Positions 44,304 through 55,379 of a DNA stretch of 64,000 nucleotides are shown piece after piece. The stretch comes from Laburnicola sp. R22_1 (lineage: Eukaryota; Ascomycota; Dothideomycetes; Pleosporales; Didymosphaeriaceae). The stretch is from contig JACONQ010000007.1 in NCBI GenBank assembly GCA_014281115.1, positions 2,914,001 through 2,978,000 of the forward strand, in the 5' to 3' direction. Position 1 is the first letter of the stretch, and every line of letters begins with the position of its first letter. Position numbers and translations under genes: made by a program. The notes below the pieces were generated by a model. That model was not told where the DNA came from. It searched no databases and saw nothing but the letters and a program-made list of their open reading frames with translations.

Positions 44304-44863
44304 ACTAGATCTGCGCTAGGTAGGTCCGGGTGGAATTCACACTGCGCGTTCTTGATGAAGATGTGTGGGTAGAGGTACTGTTGTTTTGCTTTGTCTGACG
44401 CCTTTCGCGCACATGCATCCCCATCTGGTACGCTGGGAGACGTTTCCAACATGCATACGGGAGGCCTCTTTGTTGTTTGGTAATAATAGCTTGAGGTTTG
44501 GTTTTTGTGTCATCTATGTATGTTTGCTACACAACCCCCAGATTTAAATTACTGGCAATATTTTCGTTGTCGCACCGATCGCTTTCCTTCCACCACAAAA
44601 GGCGCTTCGGTGAAGAAATCGCCTGCAAAAAGAGGTGCTTGGGTCCATACTGATTGGGTGGTCCTTCTACCCTTTGTGTTCACCATTTGGCCGCATCCGG
44701 AAATTTTCTCCTTTGTCACCACCTTCGTCGCGCCGAATGCACTGTCTCTAAACACGAAGACTTGAACATACCTCTTTGCAACTATCTCAGCCTTCCAGGC
44801 CTCCCTCTCAACACGTTTCAAGGCCAACAATTCTAGACGCACTGTCAAGCTCCTTCAGCAGAC

Positions 44864-45951
44864 ATGTCCTCATCCCCGTACAACGCCGATGCTCCGCACC
44901 GATCCAAGGCTCGCGATTACCGCAGGTCCGTGCCTGATTCTAGTTTGGGCATCCAAACAGAGGAAGAGACTTCCGCCGATGAATCGAGCGGGTCTCTGCA
45001 TCTTCCTTTCTACGCCACCCCATATTACGCCCGCGATCCCCAAGACGATGCTGAATGGCGTCGAGCCAACCCCCACGGATATCGTAGGTTCGTCCCCGAT
45101 GCTATCTGGGGTCTCGAAGCAGACAAAGAAGACCAAAATACTTCAACCGATGACTCGAGTGGGACTCTGCGTCGTCGAAACAAAGCCAATCCGACGAACG
45201 CTCGCGTTCCTCGAGATGAAGCGCTCTTCTTTCTCCGTGAGGAAGAATCTCAGAGCGATGAAGCGAGCGGCGGACGTTGGGGCGTTTATCAACACCCAGA
45301 GAATGAAGAGCATACTACCAACAACTCGAGCAAAGAAGAGCACGACCTCGATCCAGGCCGACTGAGGGGAGACCGTCGGGCTCGTAAGACGGACAAGGAA
45401 AAGCCCCAAAAGGTATGTGAAATTGCTTTATGGTCTACGAAAACCAGGCAGTTTGATGCGTTCGAGCACATCGCGCGAATTCCCAATCTTTCCTCGACTT
45501 CCCTTTTAAGATCTCGTTACCGCCCATTCGCTAACCAACCCATCCACAGCATCGCTCCCTAGGCCAACGCCTCATCGACTACCGTTTCCTCATCGCAACA
45601 ATCTACATCGTCGGCTTTTTCATCCACATCTTCTGGGATGAATTCAAGTTCTACCTGTGGCTGATTACCATTTGCTCCTCTGTTCTCTTGCTGGCCGCCG
45701 CAGTTCTCGAAGCAGTTATCGAGACGTTGATGATGCTTTTGAGATTGATACGGCGCAACCCAGGGCGCACATGCTGCGGCCTTTGCTGCGTGGCAGTTCT
45801 CGTGCCTGTGTATGCGTTCCTTATGGATCTGATCGTAGCTAGGCCAGTGGCGGTGGCCGGACCGGCGATAATACCTCCAGCTTGGGTGTTGGAGGAATGG
45901 GCGAAGGTAGAAACCGACAAAACCATGTTGGCTGTAACGCTTGTAGAATGA
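44864..45951 (+). CDS. Spliced membrane protein, 316 aa, unknown function
   Basis: Exon 1 44864-45412 (ATG after CAGAC), intron 45413-45549 (GTATGT..CCACAG, phase 0), exon 2 45550-45951 (TGA). Residues 1-183 are hydrophilic and disordered, with three to four imperfect repeats: YRRSVPDSSLGIQ..ETSADESSGSL, YRRFVPDAIWGLE..NTSTDDSSGTL and related SQSDEASGGRWG. Residues 184-316 hold three hydrophobic spans: FLIATIYIVGFFIHIFW, FYLWLITICSSVLLLAAAVL and CCGLCCVAVLVPVYAFL. So it has a long cytosolic or lumenal tail plus a three-span membrane anchor. Family not recognised. Confidence 0.75.
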
Positions 45952-46390
45952 GGGTTGGCTAATGGGAAGCGATGCATCGTCGACGCGATATCGTTCTCAA
46001 CAGTGGGAAATCGCATTCAATGGTGCCCAGCTTCTCTTTTCGGAAACGACATATCGCTATTGTTATGGAACTGCTGATCCCCTACTACGTCCGACTTTTC
46101 CTTTATTTCGTTTCTATCTCCTTGTGTGGATAATATTTAGCCTGTGGGGCATTGCCGGATGGGAAACAATGTACCGACTGGAAAACCGGATACCTCAGGT
46201 AGTCATCCACATTATAAAAGTGCCCCATTCCATGCTTAGTGATACTGGATGACGCTCGATTATCTTATTCAGAATCCAACATGCGGAGACACATTATAGT
46301 TGCGTTGAACTCTGGTTCGGTTCATTGTGGCTCACACATCGCCCAAAAGAAAGCTCGGCCCGCCCTAAATGGGTTTCTCACCAGATGGTA
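45952..46390. other. 3' flank; no gene seen
   Basis: One 96-codon plus-strand frame (45962-46252) includes a hydrophobic stretch but lies in the 3' flank of the membrane gene, and I cannot support it separately. A terminal end of the next transposon is proposed at 46391. Confidence 0.4.
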
Positions 46391-48009
46391 ACGTGTTCGA
46401 TCACTCATCCGCGCACCCCACCAAAATCGCGACGCGTCTTCCTACAATTGCTCTTCAACAACGCAATAAAATAGGTAGTAAATAGATTTATTAAGTGCGC
46501 GCTATCTAGTAGTACACTAAGTCCTTGTATGACCTTGTTCGTGGCACTTGCTGCAGGTTGGCGGTGCTCGAGGCCTACTTAGCTGCCCCGCCTGCTCTAC
46601 CTGCTAGAGCACCCTTTCGGCCTCTGCAGCAAGCAATTAACCTTCCTCTACCCGCATAGCTCCTCCACAGGCTATATACTGTCGGCGCTGCTGCTCTTTA
46701 CGCTACCGCCGCTAAATAGCCTGTCGGAGCTTCCTATTCTCCTCTGCAAGGATCGTTGCTGAATTCATCGCAAGTTAACACCCTTTAACAAGCTAGCAGA
46801 TAGCCTAGGTAGTAGCGCTCTGCAAAGGCCGACTAAGGCGGTCCTGGATAAATCAAGCCTGCTGCTCTAGCTGAGCAGTAGTATGCGGCGTCTCTAACGT
46901 CCATGCGACCTCAGCGTTGGCCGCTGCCCCTAGCGGAGACGGCGTCCTAACCACTGTCAGCGACGACAAGACGCGTTCTGGACAGGCTGGGACTAGCCCT
47001 GTCGCCCGAAAGCCAGCCTGGATATTCTGCTCTGACAAGACTGTCTCTCTGATGCCTGGGTATATCTGTAAGAAGTCCTGCTTGTCAATGTGGAAGACGT
47101 GTTGTCGCGCAAGCTCGGACACTTGGTGGCCGTACGCAACCTTAAGAGGCGAGAAGCAGCCAACATCGAGCGGCTGGAGCAGGTGCGACGTATGAGAGGG
47201 CATACAGAGCGTAATAATCTTGTTCTCTGCGCAGTACTTATCGAACTCAGCCGTTGCGTGGCTGCCGTGGCCGTCAAGGATGAGTAGTCGGTAGGCCCCT
47301 ATCGTACGGGCTTCAGTATGTCGGTGGAAGTGCTTTACCCACTCGAAGCCTAGGTCGTCCGTAGTCCAGCCGTTGTCGCTAACAGCGATAGTCCAATCAG
47401 GTGGTAGGCCTTGATACCAGCTAGCTTGGTGGAGCTTCCTTGCAGGATCACGAAGGGTGGGATAGACCAGCCAGACGCGTTGATACACTCAATCGTCGTT
47501 ACCCACTCGCGATCACCTGGCTGTATAGTCGCCGCACGGCCGACTGTCTCAGAGCTTGTAACAACTTTTGACGTCGCAGCGATACCCATCAAGAAGCCAG
47601 TCTCGTCAAAGTTGTAGATATCTGTATCGAGGATGCCGTATGACTGGCGCGTCTCCTCTACGAGCTTGAACCACGCGCGGATCGCGACAGGGTCTTCAGA
47701 TCTTGCGCGCTGTGAGTGGAACTTGCGATTCCACTTAGTCTGGAGCTCTGCCTGGCGCTTGACAAAGCGCGACACCCACTTCTCGCCGACTGATTGTGGA
47801 GGTTGCTCTTGGCCCGCGCGGCGAGCAGATTGTCTGCCATTCGTCGTACGTTGATAATATGGGGCGGAAATCCGCGTCGGTCGAGGTCTAGGATCCACTC
47901 TACTAGGGATTGCTCCTCAGTAGGGTGTAGCTTTCGTTTCTGAACGTTGGCGATAGCTTGAGGGCGAGCACCTCTGGTACGGTCGCGGATAGTCGTTTCA
48001 GGGACATTA
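46391..48009 (-). mobile_element. Fot1/pogo element, outer copy, truncated at its transposase N-terminus
   Basis: The left end is proposed at 46391 after a TA (46389-46390): GCGCACCCCACCAAAATCGC and ACGCGTC..CCTACAA resemble the inner TIR part of the element at 11065-12913. A minus-strand transposase fills the body and is interrupted at a TA (48010-48011) by the inner element. I cannot find the continuation of its N-terminus right of the inner element, so the 5' end is missing or rearranged. Confidence 0.75.
46500..48009 (-). pseudogene. Fot1/pogo transposase with C-terminal zinc knuckle, frameshifted
   Basis: Minus strand: YNVPETTIRDRT (HTH region), LDLDRRGFPPHIINVRRMAD, DIYNFDETGFLMG (catalytic Asp), [37 protein letters not shown] (second Asp) and [19 protein letters not shown], then near 46510-46555 CSKCHEQGHTRT*C, a CX2CX4HX4C knuckle as in many Fot1 transposases with one TAG inside. 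Two frame changes (near 47850 and 47450) and TAG codons break it. Compared with the copy at 11065 it is less RIPped in the core. Confidence 0.85.
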
Positions 48010-48011
48010 TA

Positions 48012-50146
48012 CCGAATTCGGCCACTCAACGCACAGACCCCACTCAACGCACAGTTTGAGGATAGCCACCACTATTACTTTTGAAGCTGCAGAGCTCTAT
48101 ATATATCGTAAAATCACTAGATTTTTTAGAGTAGCATTTGCAGAAGCTTGATAAATCGATTGGCAACGATAAACTACGTGTGATACCTCTGTGGGAGGCG
48201 TACTTTGCGAGTGCGCGTTGATGGGCCGGATGCCTCCACCACCCCTTCAATAACTAATAGATCCTCAACATCAACCTCTAGGTCCTCAATAACATGAGCA
48301 GGAGGTGCAGGAGCCTCGAGGCTACGCGCCTTACCCTTTTTGGCCAATTGTATATCAGTCCTGAGTTTCTTTTCAGCTGCGCGCGCAAGTAGATCTTCTT
48401 CGCGCTCTGCCGCCTTCCTCTGCTGTTCTTGCAACCTAACCTCTTTTGCAGCCATCCTTTTCTGCGCCCTCTACTCAAGCATAGCCTGTTTCTCCTGCTT
48501 TTTCTGCTCCTTAGCTAGCTTGTCGCGCTCCTTCTGGTGTTGTAGTTCTTCTGCTTTGGCGTCTTTTTCAGCCTGGCGATTGCGGGCAGCCTCAACTTTT
48601 GATGGCGACCAGAAGACGGCGCCGCCAGCGTAATTCTTAGAGGGTTCAAGTAGTAATGCCTTGCCACGCTTACGGCGCTTCTTCTCATTGAAAAGGGCAT
48701 CTCTAAGGCGATCGTTTTCGTGCTGGACGAGCTGTTTCTGAGTCGCTATTGCGTGTATTGTGTGAGATAGCTGCGAGACGCGTTTATTATTAAGATCCTC
48801 AACTACCTGTCGTAGAAGTCCTTCAATTTTACGCCAATCGCTTGCAGAGAGTACTGACGACGTGCTATCGCTGCTTGATGGCCTCTTAGGCTCTAGATCC
48901 TTAAATTTCTTCAATATAGCGTTGCTATTCAGCGGAGAGATGCCAGTAACTTTGAAGGCGTTAATAATTGTTTCTTTGGCGAATGCAACTCTGTATGCCT
49001 TATAGAAGAAGCGGAAGAAGTCGCGCTTAGTGATAGATGTGAGTCCTTGGCTGTTGTACATGAATTCGGAGAGCTCTTTTGTATATGCAGCTGAAAGAGG
49101 CTTAAAAAGGCAGACATCTAGAGGCTGTAGCGTATGAGTTGAATGCGGCGGGTAGATAGCTAGGAGGATTCGATTTTAATTGCAGAACTCGATAAACTCT
49201 ATAGTAACGTGTGAGCCATGCCTATCAAGAATTAGGAGTTGATAGTTGCGCTTTGCCTTCTTCTTAGTCTCCTCTTAAAAGCACCTCTTAAGCCAGGCAA
49301 TCCCAAGTTCGTTGTTTGTCCATCCAGATGGTGATGAGGCAAAAAAGGCCTGGTGCTCTTGAGGATTGAAATCTTGTAGCCATGTGTCCTGGATGTTGCC
49401 AGAAGCCGCCTGATATATTAGGGCAGGTTTGAGAGAGCTGCTGTTGGCGCATATACAAGCTATTGTTGTTATCCACTCTCTATTGCTGTCCTAGAGTACC
49501 TGCTTGACGCCTCCTTGCTCATATCGCTGTCGAGAGAACACGCGCTTCATTTTTGACACTACCCCAATCAAGAAGCCCTTCTTATCCATATTGTATATAT
49601 TTGACGGTGCGATGTTGTACTGCTTGATCTTATCGTCTAAAAGCTTGAAATAGAGGGCGTATTTGAAGGCTGAATCGGCTTTGTAGCGCTGGCTATCGAT
49701 GCCAGATGTCCATCGCGATATAAGGTCAATTTGATGCCGCGCAATGTAGCGATTAACCCAGTGATTTCCTGGCTCTTGATGTGCTATTTCTCCAGCGAAA
49801 TTTCGTATCATCTCTCTCGTAGGGGGTAGGCCTTGTACACACAGCTTATCAATGTACTGTAGTAGCTGTTTTTCCTGTGTATTGTTGAGGAGTCGCTTTT
49901 TTCGGCCCGAGTTGCATAGGTGCCCTGAACCCCTCGATAGCGCTTCGAGAGCCGCGACCGCTCAACGCCGTACTCCCGAGCAACCTGGGATATATTAGGA
50001 CGTTCTCCTAGCTCCAGGGATTTTAAAGCTTCAACAGCTGCGTCGATCGGGTCCATATTGGTGGAGTTATGAGGTGTTGAAAATATACGATTTTTAGTGT
50101 TAACTGTGCGTTGAGTGGGGTCTGTGCGTTGAGTGGCCGAATACGG
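48012..50146 (-). mobile_element. pogo/Tigger-like DNA transposon, inner copy, complete ends
   Basis: TIRs of about 45 bp start CCGAATTCGGCCACTCAACG at 48012 and end with the complement at 50146 (one mismatch near the tip). TA duplications are at 48010-48011 and 50147-50148. Each TIR holds the unit CACTCAACGCACAG twice, 20 bp apart. Length 2135 bp. It is nested in the outer pogo element. Confidence 0.92.
48174..50056 (-). pseudogene. pogo-like transposase (HTH_psq, DDE_1, Lys-rich C-terminus)
   Basis: ATG at 50056: DAAVEALKSLELGERPNISQ (psq-type HTH), VAREYGVERSRLSKRYRG, EPGNHWVNRYIARH (CENP-B-type), then the core: NIYNMDKKGFLIG (catalytic Asp), YQLLILDRHGSHVTIEFIEF (Asp) and LAIYPPHSTHTLQPLDV. 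Next LTSITKRDFFRFFYKAYRVA, a long Lys/Glu-rich coiled coil (48330-48700) and the end near 48174. A frameshift near 49880 and three or four TAG/TAA stops (for example at the Lys/Glu region near 48474) remain; otherwise it is nearly full length, so this insertion is fairly recent. Confidence 0.88.
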
Positions 50147-50148
50147 TA

Positions 50149-50535
50149 CGTAAGCGTAAACAGTCTCAGGTGCTCATACCAGTAAGTGCGGAGCACCTTC
50201 CGCCAATAGGTGGTACGCATGCATTACAACAATACCTAGTCGAATTCCACACAGACACAAATACACAGCCAGGTCGCAACAGTATTATTTCACTCTACAG
50301 TGTATTCTCTTGGTTTCTTTCTTCCCTGCTCCTCGCACTCCTCGCTTTCCTATCCAGCCGATGAGGCCCAGCGAGCCCAACGAAATAATATCAAGTATCT
50401 TACCTCTTGCTCATCATATTCCCCTAACGAGCAAAATCCCAAGCGCAAGCGGAACCCAGATGAATCCAGACAAAGCTCCAAGACCACAAAGACGTTTCCC
50501 CGTCAAGCTATCCTTCCCCTACAAAAGACCCTCCT
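50149..50535. other. Intergenic between pogo nest and small TM gene
   Basis: No gene is supported. A 93-codon plus-strand Lys-rich frame (50300-50581) lies opposite the 3' end of the next gene and is probably chance. Confidence 0.4.
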
Positions 50536-50865
50536 TTACAAGAAAAACAGCCGTGCCGGACCACGCTCAACAGCCACATGAGCTTGCTGATCCTGACCCC
50601 TCTTAACAATATTACCATCCTTTTCCCACCCTCCAACATAATAATACCCTTCGCTGTTCCCGTCGCAGGTGTCGATCGCATTCTCGCCGTCCTCGCTAAC
50701 ACGACAATCAATAATGTAGTATGCAACCATGAAGATAATAATAACGACTACCAAAGCAGCAAGGAAGAGACTCCCGGTTTGTGCGGCAATGTAGAGCAGA
50801 TTGATACTCATTGCGCTGGTGGGGAAAAGGTGGTTGTACATGAAACTAAGAGGGCGGTGCGGCAT
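50536..50865 (-). CDS. Small single-pass membrane protein, 109 aa
   Basis: ATG at 50865, stop at 50536-50538. Residues 18-48 contain one strong membrane span (TGSLFLAALVVVIIIFMVAY), followed by a Cys/Asp/Gly-containing exposed part (DCRVSEDGENAIDTCDGNSE) and YYYVGGWEKDGNIVKRG. The leader upstream is CT-rich on the minus strand, as usual for fungal promoters. Family unknown. The two Cys in the exposed part could pair if it faces the lumen or outside. An alternative start at Met19 (MSINLLYIA) would shorten the N-terminus. Confidence 0.5.
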   Translation of the reverse strand: MPHRPLSFMYNHLFPTSAMSINLLYIAAQTGSLFLAALVVVIIIFMVAYYIIDCRVSEDGENAIDTCDGNSEGYYYVGGWEKDGNIVKRGQDQQAHVAVERGPARLFFL

Positions 50866-51893
50866 TTTAGCGGGAAGCTTGGATGAGGAGGGGTTTGGGA
50901 TGGGGAATGAGGTGGAGTGGGAGGTTTGTGGGGACTGGGCGTGTTGTCATCACTTGGGGGTGGGGGTTGGTGGCGATGGAGAGCGGAGGGGCGGAGCCGG
51001 GGTTGATATATTGATGGCTTGTGGACAAATAAGGTGGAAGAAGTTTGCGGTACATTGCTTGGGTCAGTCACAAGACCGGTGTTTGATGTTGGCCATCTTT
51101 GTACCGCGTTCAGTAATGTCTTATGCTGTGACTGTCCTCATGATGCTCATTCGACAATCGAGCGCCTTAGGAAACACCGCCCCATCTACCTGAAATTCGT
51201 TTTATATTTATGAATAATTCACCAGACACGAGCCATTGCTATGGGAACGATATGAAAATCGAACAGTACAATGCTCCCTAGTTAGTTGGAAAGATTTGAT
51301 AGCAGCAACTCGCTCAGTGAGTGTGCAGTCCTGGTAGGGAGAGAATGATACTTTGTTTTCTATTAGAAGTCGCACCAAAAGCGTTAGTTAAATCGATGTC
51401 TAATATTCAATGTTGGCAAAGTGGGAACGCTTGTGTCATGTGACATTTCTGGTACCTAGGTATAGTGTCAACTCCACAAACCTGAAGTAAAATTCCACTA
51501 GACTGAGTAAAGATTGAACTAAAATGCATTTTCAACAATTACCCTCTATAATTGAGAAAGCAGTTCCCGAGGTCATTGATTAGTCACGTGACTAAACCTT
51601 CACCTCAAGTGCTGGGCACACATGCGCAGATGGAACCTATATCTCTTCAGCTTTCCGCGCGCCCAGCACCCATCCCAGTAACGCAAGTCACATAGGACAA
51701 GTGAAACAAAAGTCGTGAAAACCCCTATCCACTATGCAAGAGCAGATACATTCATAAGTCATAAAACGGATATACAGGATACACAATCAGGGAACAAAGA
51801 TGCCGCCAGGCTCTCGCCGTGATAACAAGCCCATTTCCCAAGACAAGAGCCACAACAACCCATGACGCCTATTCAGGCAACTTCTCTCAGCAA
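50866..51893. other. Intergenic
   Basis: Short frames only. GTCACGTGAC (51583-51592) lies about 300 bp beyond the 3' end of the next gene. It is probably the promoter of the small TM gene plus the 3' UTR of the tricalbin-like gene. Confidence 0.45.
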
Positions 51894-53482
51894 TCAAACA
51901 CCCATTTCCGCCAGTTGCAATCCCTTCAAACTGATGCTGACTCGCACCTTGGCACCGCCGCCAACATGGAACCCATCCGCTACCCCCCCATCCAGGACAT
52001 CCGCAAACGGCACCTCAATATTGCCCACCTCGCTCTCCCCGTTCATCAGCGCAATCCGGAAATTCGGTGCGCTCTCCAGCAGATCCTTCGTCACCGGGGC
52101 GCGGAAAGCCTGGTCGAAGGAGGGGTTGAAGATGTCGGTTCCAGGTGTGTAGGATTTGATCGTGGTGCGTCCGATGTCATTTGCGCCCCACGTCACCTTG
52201 ACGCTGGGCTTGAGCTCGTCGCGTTGGCCTTGTAGGCCAAGAGCGCTGGCAACGAGGACGGTAGCGAGACCGCAGATCTGACCTTCGCCTTGGCTGTGCG
52301 AAGCAGACAATGCGCCGGGTTCGCTGACCAAATTATAGAACCGGGCGTGGACGGTGACGCGGGCAGGCGTCGGCTCGCCCTCGTGTGTGAGTGCGATTTC
52401 CTTTGTGCCGCCGCCGAGGAGGATGTCCTTTACGGAGATGGAGCCGATTCCTATATCGTCATCCGCGCCGAGGTCGTCGTCCTGCACATCGAGCGTGATG
52501 TTTTGCTCAAAGTCGGCCACCAGGAAATCGTGCGTTTCGTTCCACTCCGGGTCGTGATCGTTCTTCTTGGTGCTCGTACGCCATTCTTCCTCTGAGCCGA
52601 CGCTGACCTTGCAGTAACAATCCGGTACGTCCTTGACGATCTTCGCAAGGAGACGCTTTGCGCCACTCTTCTTGGGGCCGGCGACACCGATGGCGCGCTC
52701 GACGGTCAGTCGCACGACGCCGAGGTGCGGCTGGTAGGTTTTGAAGTAGTCGTTCGAAGCGTCGAGCTTGACGAGGAAGCGGTTGGGTAGGACGGCCATG
52801 GCGCCGATGATGCCGATGATGGTATTGCGCACCGTGGATGCGACGATGGAGAGGTCGGCGATATCGGCGGCATCGGTGAAGTCGAGGGTGAGCTCGGGCG
52901 GGTTGATGAAGGCGACTTGGGCGGCGCCGATCTGGGTGCAGTGTTAGCATGCGATGACGGGTTGGGGTATAGCCATACCAAGGGAATGGCATCCGTCAGC
53001 GGAGCGAGCAAGACCGAGAGCCTGCCCTTGAGGTGAACGTGTTCGATGCCCTGTCGTCATGTCAGCTACCGGCGCTGATGGTGTGCTGGCTTCCGCATAC
53101 AATCTTGGGCACCATGCTGCCGTCGAGCTCAATATCGCTCTTGCTCTCCCACGTCACGTTCATGTCCAGCTTGATGCCGCCCGCCGTCGCCTTGTGCACA
53201 TCCACATCGCTCAGCTGCATGGGCACGTGGCCGAGGTCGAGCTTGACGAAGCGCAAGTTGGCCAGCGGGCCGGGGAGCGTGGAGGCGAGGATGGGCTCGA
53301 CAATCTCCTTGACCATTCTGCATCCGGCAACATTGATGTTCGGCCACAGCTGGGCAATAATGTCATTGAGGAAACCTGGGCTGTGTTAGACGAAGGATCA
53401 TGGGCAGTGGAGTGGCGTGAGAAGTACCTGCCGACTCTGCGCCTCCAGAGGCGGTGAGACTCTCCACCAGAGACGATGCCAT
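51894..53482 (-). CDS. SMP and C2 domain protein (tricalbin/extended-synaptotagmin-like), 479 aa
   Basis: Minus strand, four exons: 53482-53428, 53375-53101, 53050-52979, 52931-51894, with phases matching throughout. Residues about 17-215 are an SMP lipid-transfer domain (FLNDIIAQLWPNINVAGC, IVEPILASTLPGPLANLRFV, LDMNVTWESKSDIEL, PELTLDFTDAADIADLS). A C2 domain follows (LGVVRLTVERAIGV, CYCKVSVGSEEEW, DPEWNETHDFLV, LDVQDDDLGADDDIGIGSI) with the acidic calcium-binding loops present, then a degenerate second C2-like part (IFNPSFDQAF). Family members tether the ER to the plasma membrane and move glycerolipids. Unlike tricalbins (about 1200+ aa), this protein has no N-terminal membrane hairpin and only one to two C2 domains, so it is a short soluble-type member. 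Confidence 0.88.
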
Positions 53483-55379
53483 GGTGTGCGTGTGGTGGAG
53501 GTGGGTGCTACAACAGGGCGAGGTGTATAAGAGAGAGTGGACTCAGGTGCAGAAGCAGAGATTCGAGGGGCGAAGCCAAGGGTCTTTATGGGCGTGAAGA
53601 CGCAGGGAGTGGGAGAAACGTGGGCTAGCTATAGGAGAGCGGATTGAATGTCGACCAAACAGGGGAGAACGCGTTGTTTACGATGACGAGGGAGGCGTTG
53701 GCTCCACACACGTCACCATGACCGAGGGTCTGGCACGTCATTGGCCCAGGCCCCTGCTCCGCGGGGTAGCTTCCCCGCCACAGCCTCCGGTGTCGTGTTC
53801 GCTACCGCCCGCACATCTAGACCGCGATTGCCTTAGCGCGCGCACATGACGCCAAGGGGAACGCCTGTTCATTCACAGTCAACTACTGTTGCGCTGCGGT
53901 GAAATGGATAATAACACTTCGGGATCTTGAATGGTCGTGTTAGAACTTGGCGGGTACTAGCACGTGACCTTTAATTCACTCTGCGCTGGGAGACGAGCGC
54001 ATGAATGTTGGCAACCATTAACAAGCAATTTCCACTCCTCTAAAGTGTTGTGAACTGTAAGGATAAATCGTGGGCAACTGACTTGGGCAACTGTACGGTA
54101 CGGTACGCATCGTGCAAGGTCGTCCGAAAGAAGTACTCTTTCGTGGGTACATGACTTTAATGGCACTTCAACGTCCAATATCAGAATCCTGTCTCTAGCT
54201 GAGCTTGGTACAAGCTCATTAGTGCCCACATTCGCCTACCGAGACCTTGCGTCTGTTCGACATTTTCCGACAGTAGAGTGATTCGGCGGTATTAATAAAG
54301 AGTTGGAGGCTGCCTAGGTTGTGGTTTCCGGTCGGGTTTCAAAGCGGGAAGCATGCCATGTGCGGCTTTGCATTTCCAACTGAAGAACATGCATGCATTC
54401 GGATAAGTCTGTAATATCCAGTCACTCTCCTGCCTTGGAAAGGCTGATGTGGCTCGCAAAGTAGGTCTTTCAGACGCACAGATGTGAAGGGTTGTCAGAA
54501 GTCCGATAACCACGTCATCGCTTTCTCCGATACGAAGCGGTAAAGTTTACCAATCATGCGCGTCATGCTTCGGCTCCCCACTGTGGCTGATCCCAATCGC
54601 GCCCTTTTTTTTTACGTACTTTGGCTGTTAAACCTTAGTTGTGCTTGCTGTTAAGTCTTATAATCTGTAAAAGGTTAGGTCGACTATAAACGGATATGAA
54701 TGAACGAAAAAGTTTATTCATCATCGTGCTCTGAGTACGGCACAGTAAAACCCGATGCAGCGACACATTATCTTGCTGCATCAGTCTAATCAATATCCTG
54801 CACAAGCGAGGCGTTGTGCCACACTCCCATAGTGCAAGGGTAGCTATACGAAGAAACGCCGTGCTGGGTCATATCCTCTTTCCACTCGCCATGCCGCTTG
54901 TCAGACACGCCGTGAGTACCAGCATGCCTCCCGTTGATCCCGTAATCTAGATTCGTGGGATATGTCACAAGTATCCATTGACGGCGAGAACCATGTACCG
55001 CAATGCGTTGATGGGGGATCTGCTCTGTCTGGGTTATCAGTTCTAGTGCTGTGCCGTATGCGTACAGGTACCTTCGAAGGTACCGCGAAGCTTAGCGATG
55101 TTGGGAACCAATCAGAATGGCATGTTCGATGCGCGGACCCACTTTTGATTGGATGTGTGAATGTGGCTTGCTTTTGCCCGGCTTTTCCATGCAGGATGCT
55201 AATTTCGGGTTTATTATGCCTCCCCTCCCGTCTGCGATTGAGATTGAAGGCAGTGCGCCTCGACTCCCGGGCCAGCTCGTGGCGCATTGCTCGCTTGATC
55301 CCACACGCCCCACTCTGCCCCGCAGTTGCTTCAAACACCCACAACACACCACAACGGCGCACCCATACATCGCCTAGCC
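53483..55379. other. Long intergenic stretch; no gene supported
   Basis: It holds the promoter of the SMP/C2 gene (53483-53700) and short frames on both strands (for example 53957-54229 and 54901-55362, minus) without recognisable content. GCACGTGACC is at 53960-53969 and a T9 run at about 54606. Confidence 0.45.

Larger units (their letters stand above)
43095..44863. other. Intergenic with a 63-bp direct duplication
   Basis: No gene is supported. It holds a 46-bp segment (43708-43753) related in inverted form to 16570-16617 and two direct copies of a 63-bp unit (next entries). The stretch just before 44864 is the probable promoter and leader of the membrane-protein gene. Confidence 0.5.

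Noticed and set aside
52507..52992. 161-codon minus-strand Arg/His-rich frame
   Set aside because: Out-of-frame shadow of the SMP/C2 gene on the same strand, crossing an intron.
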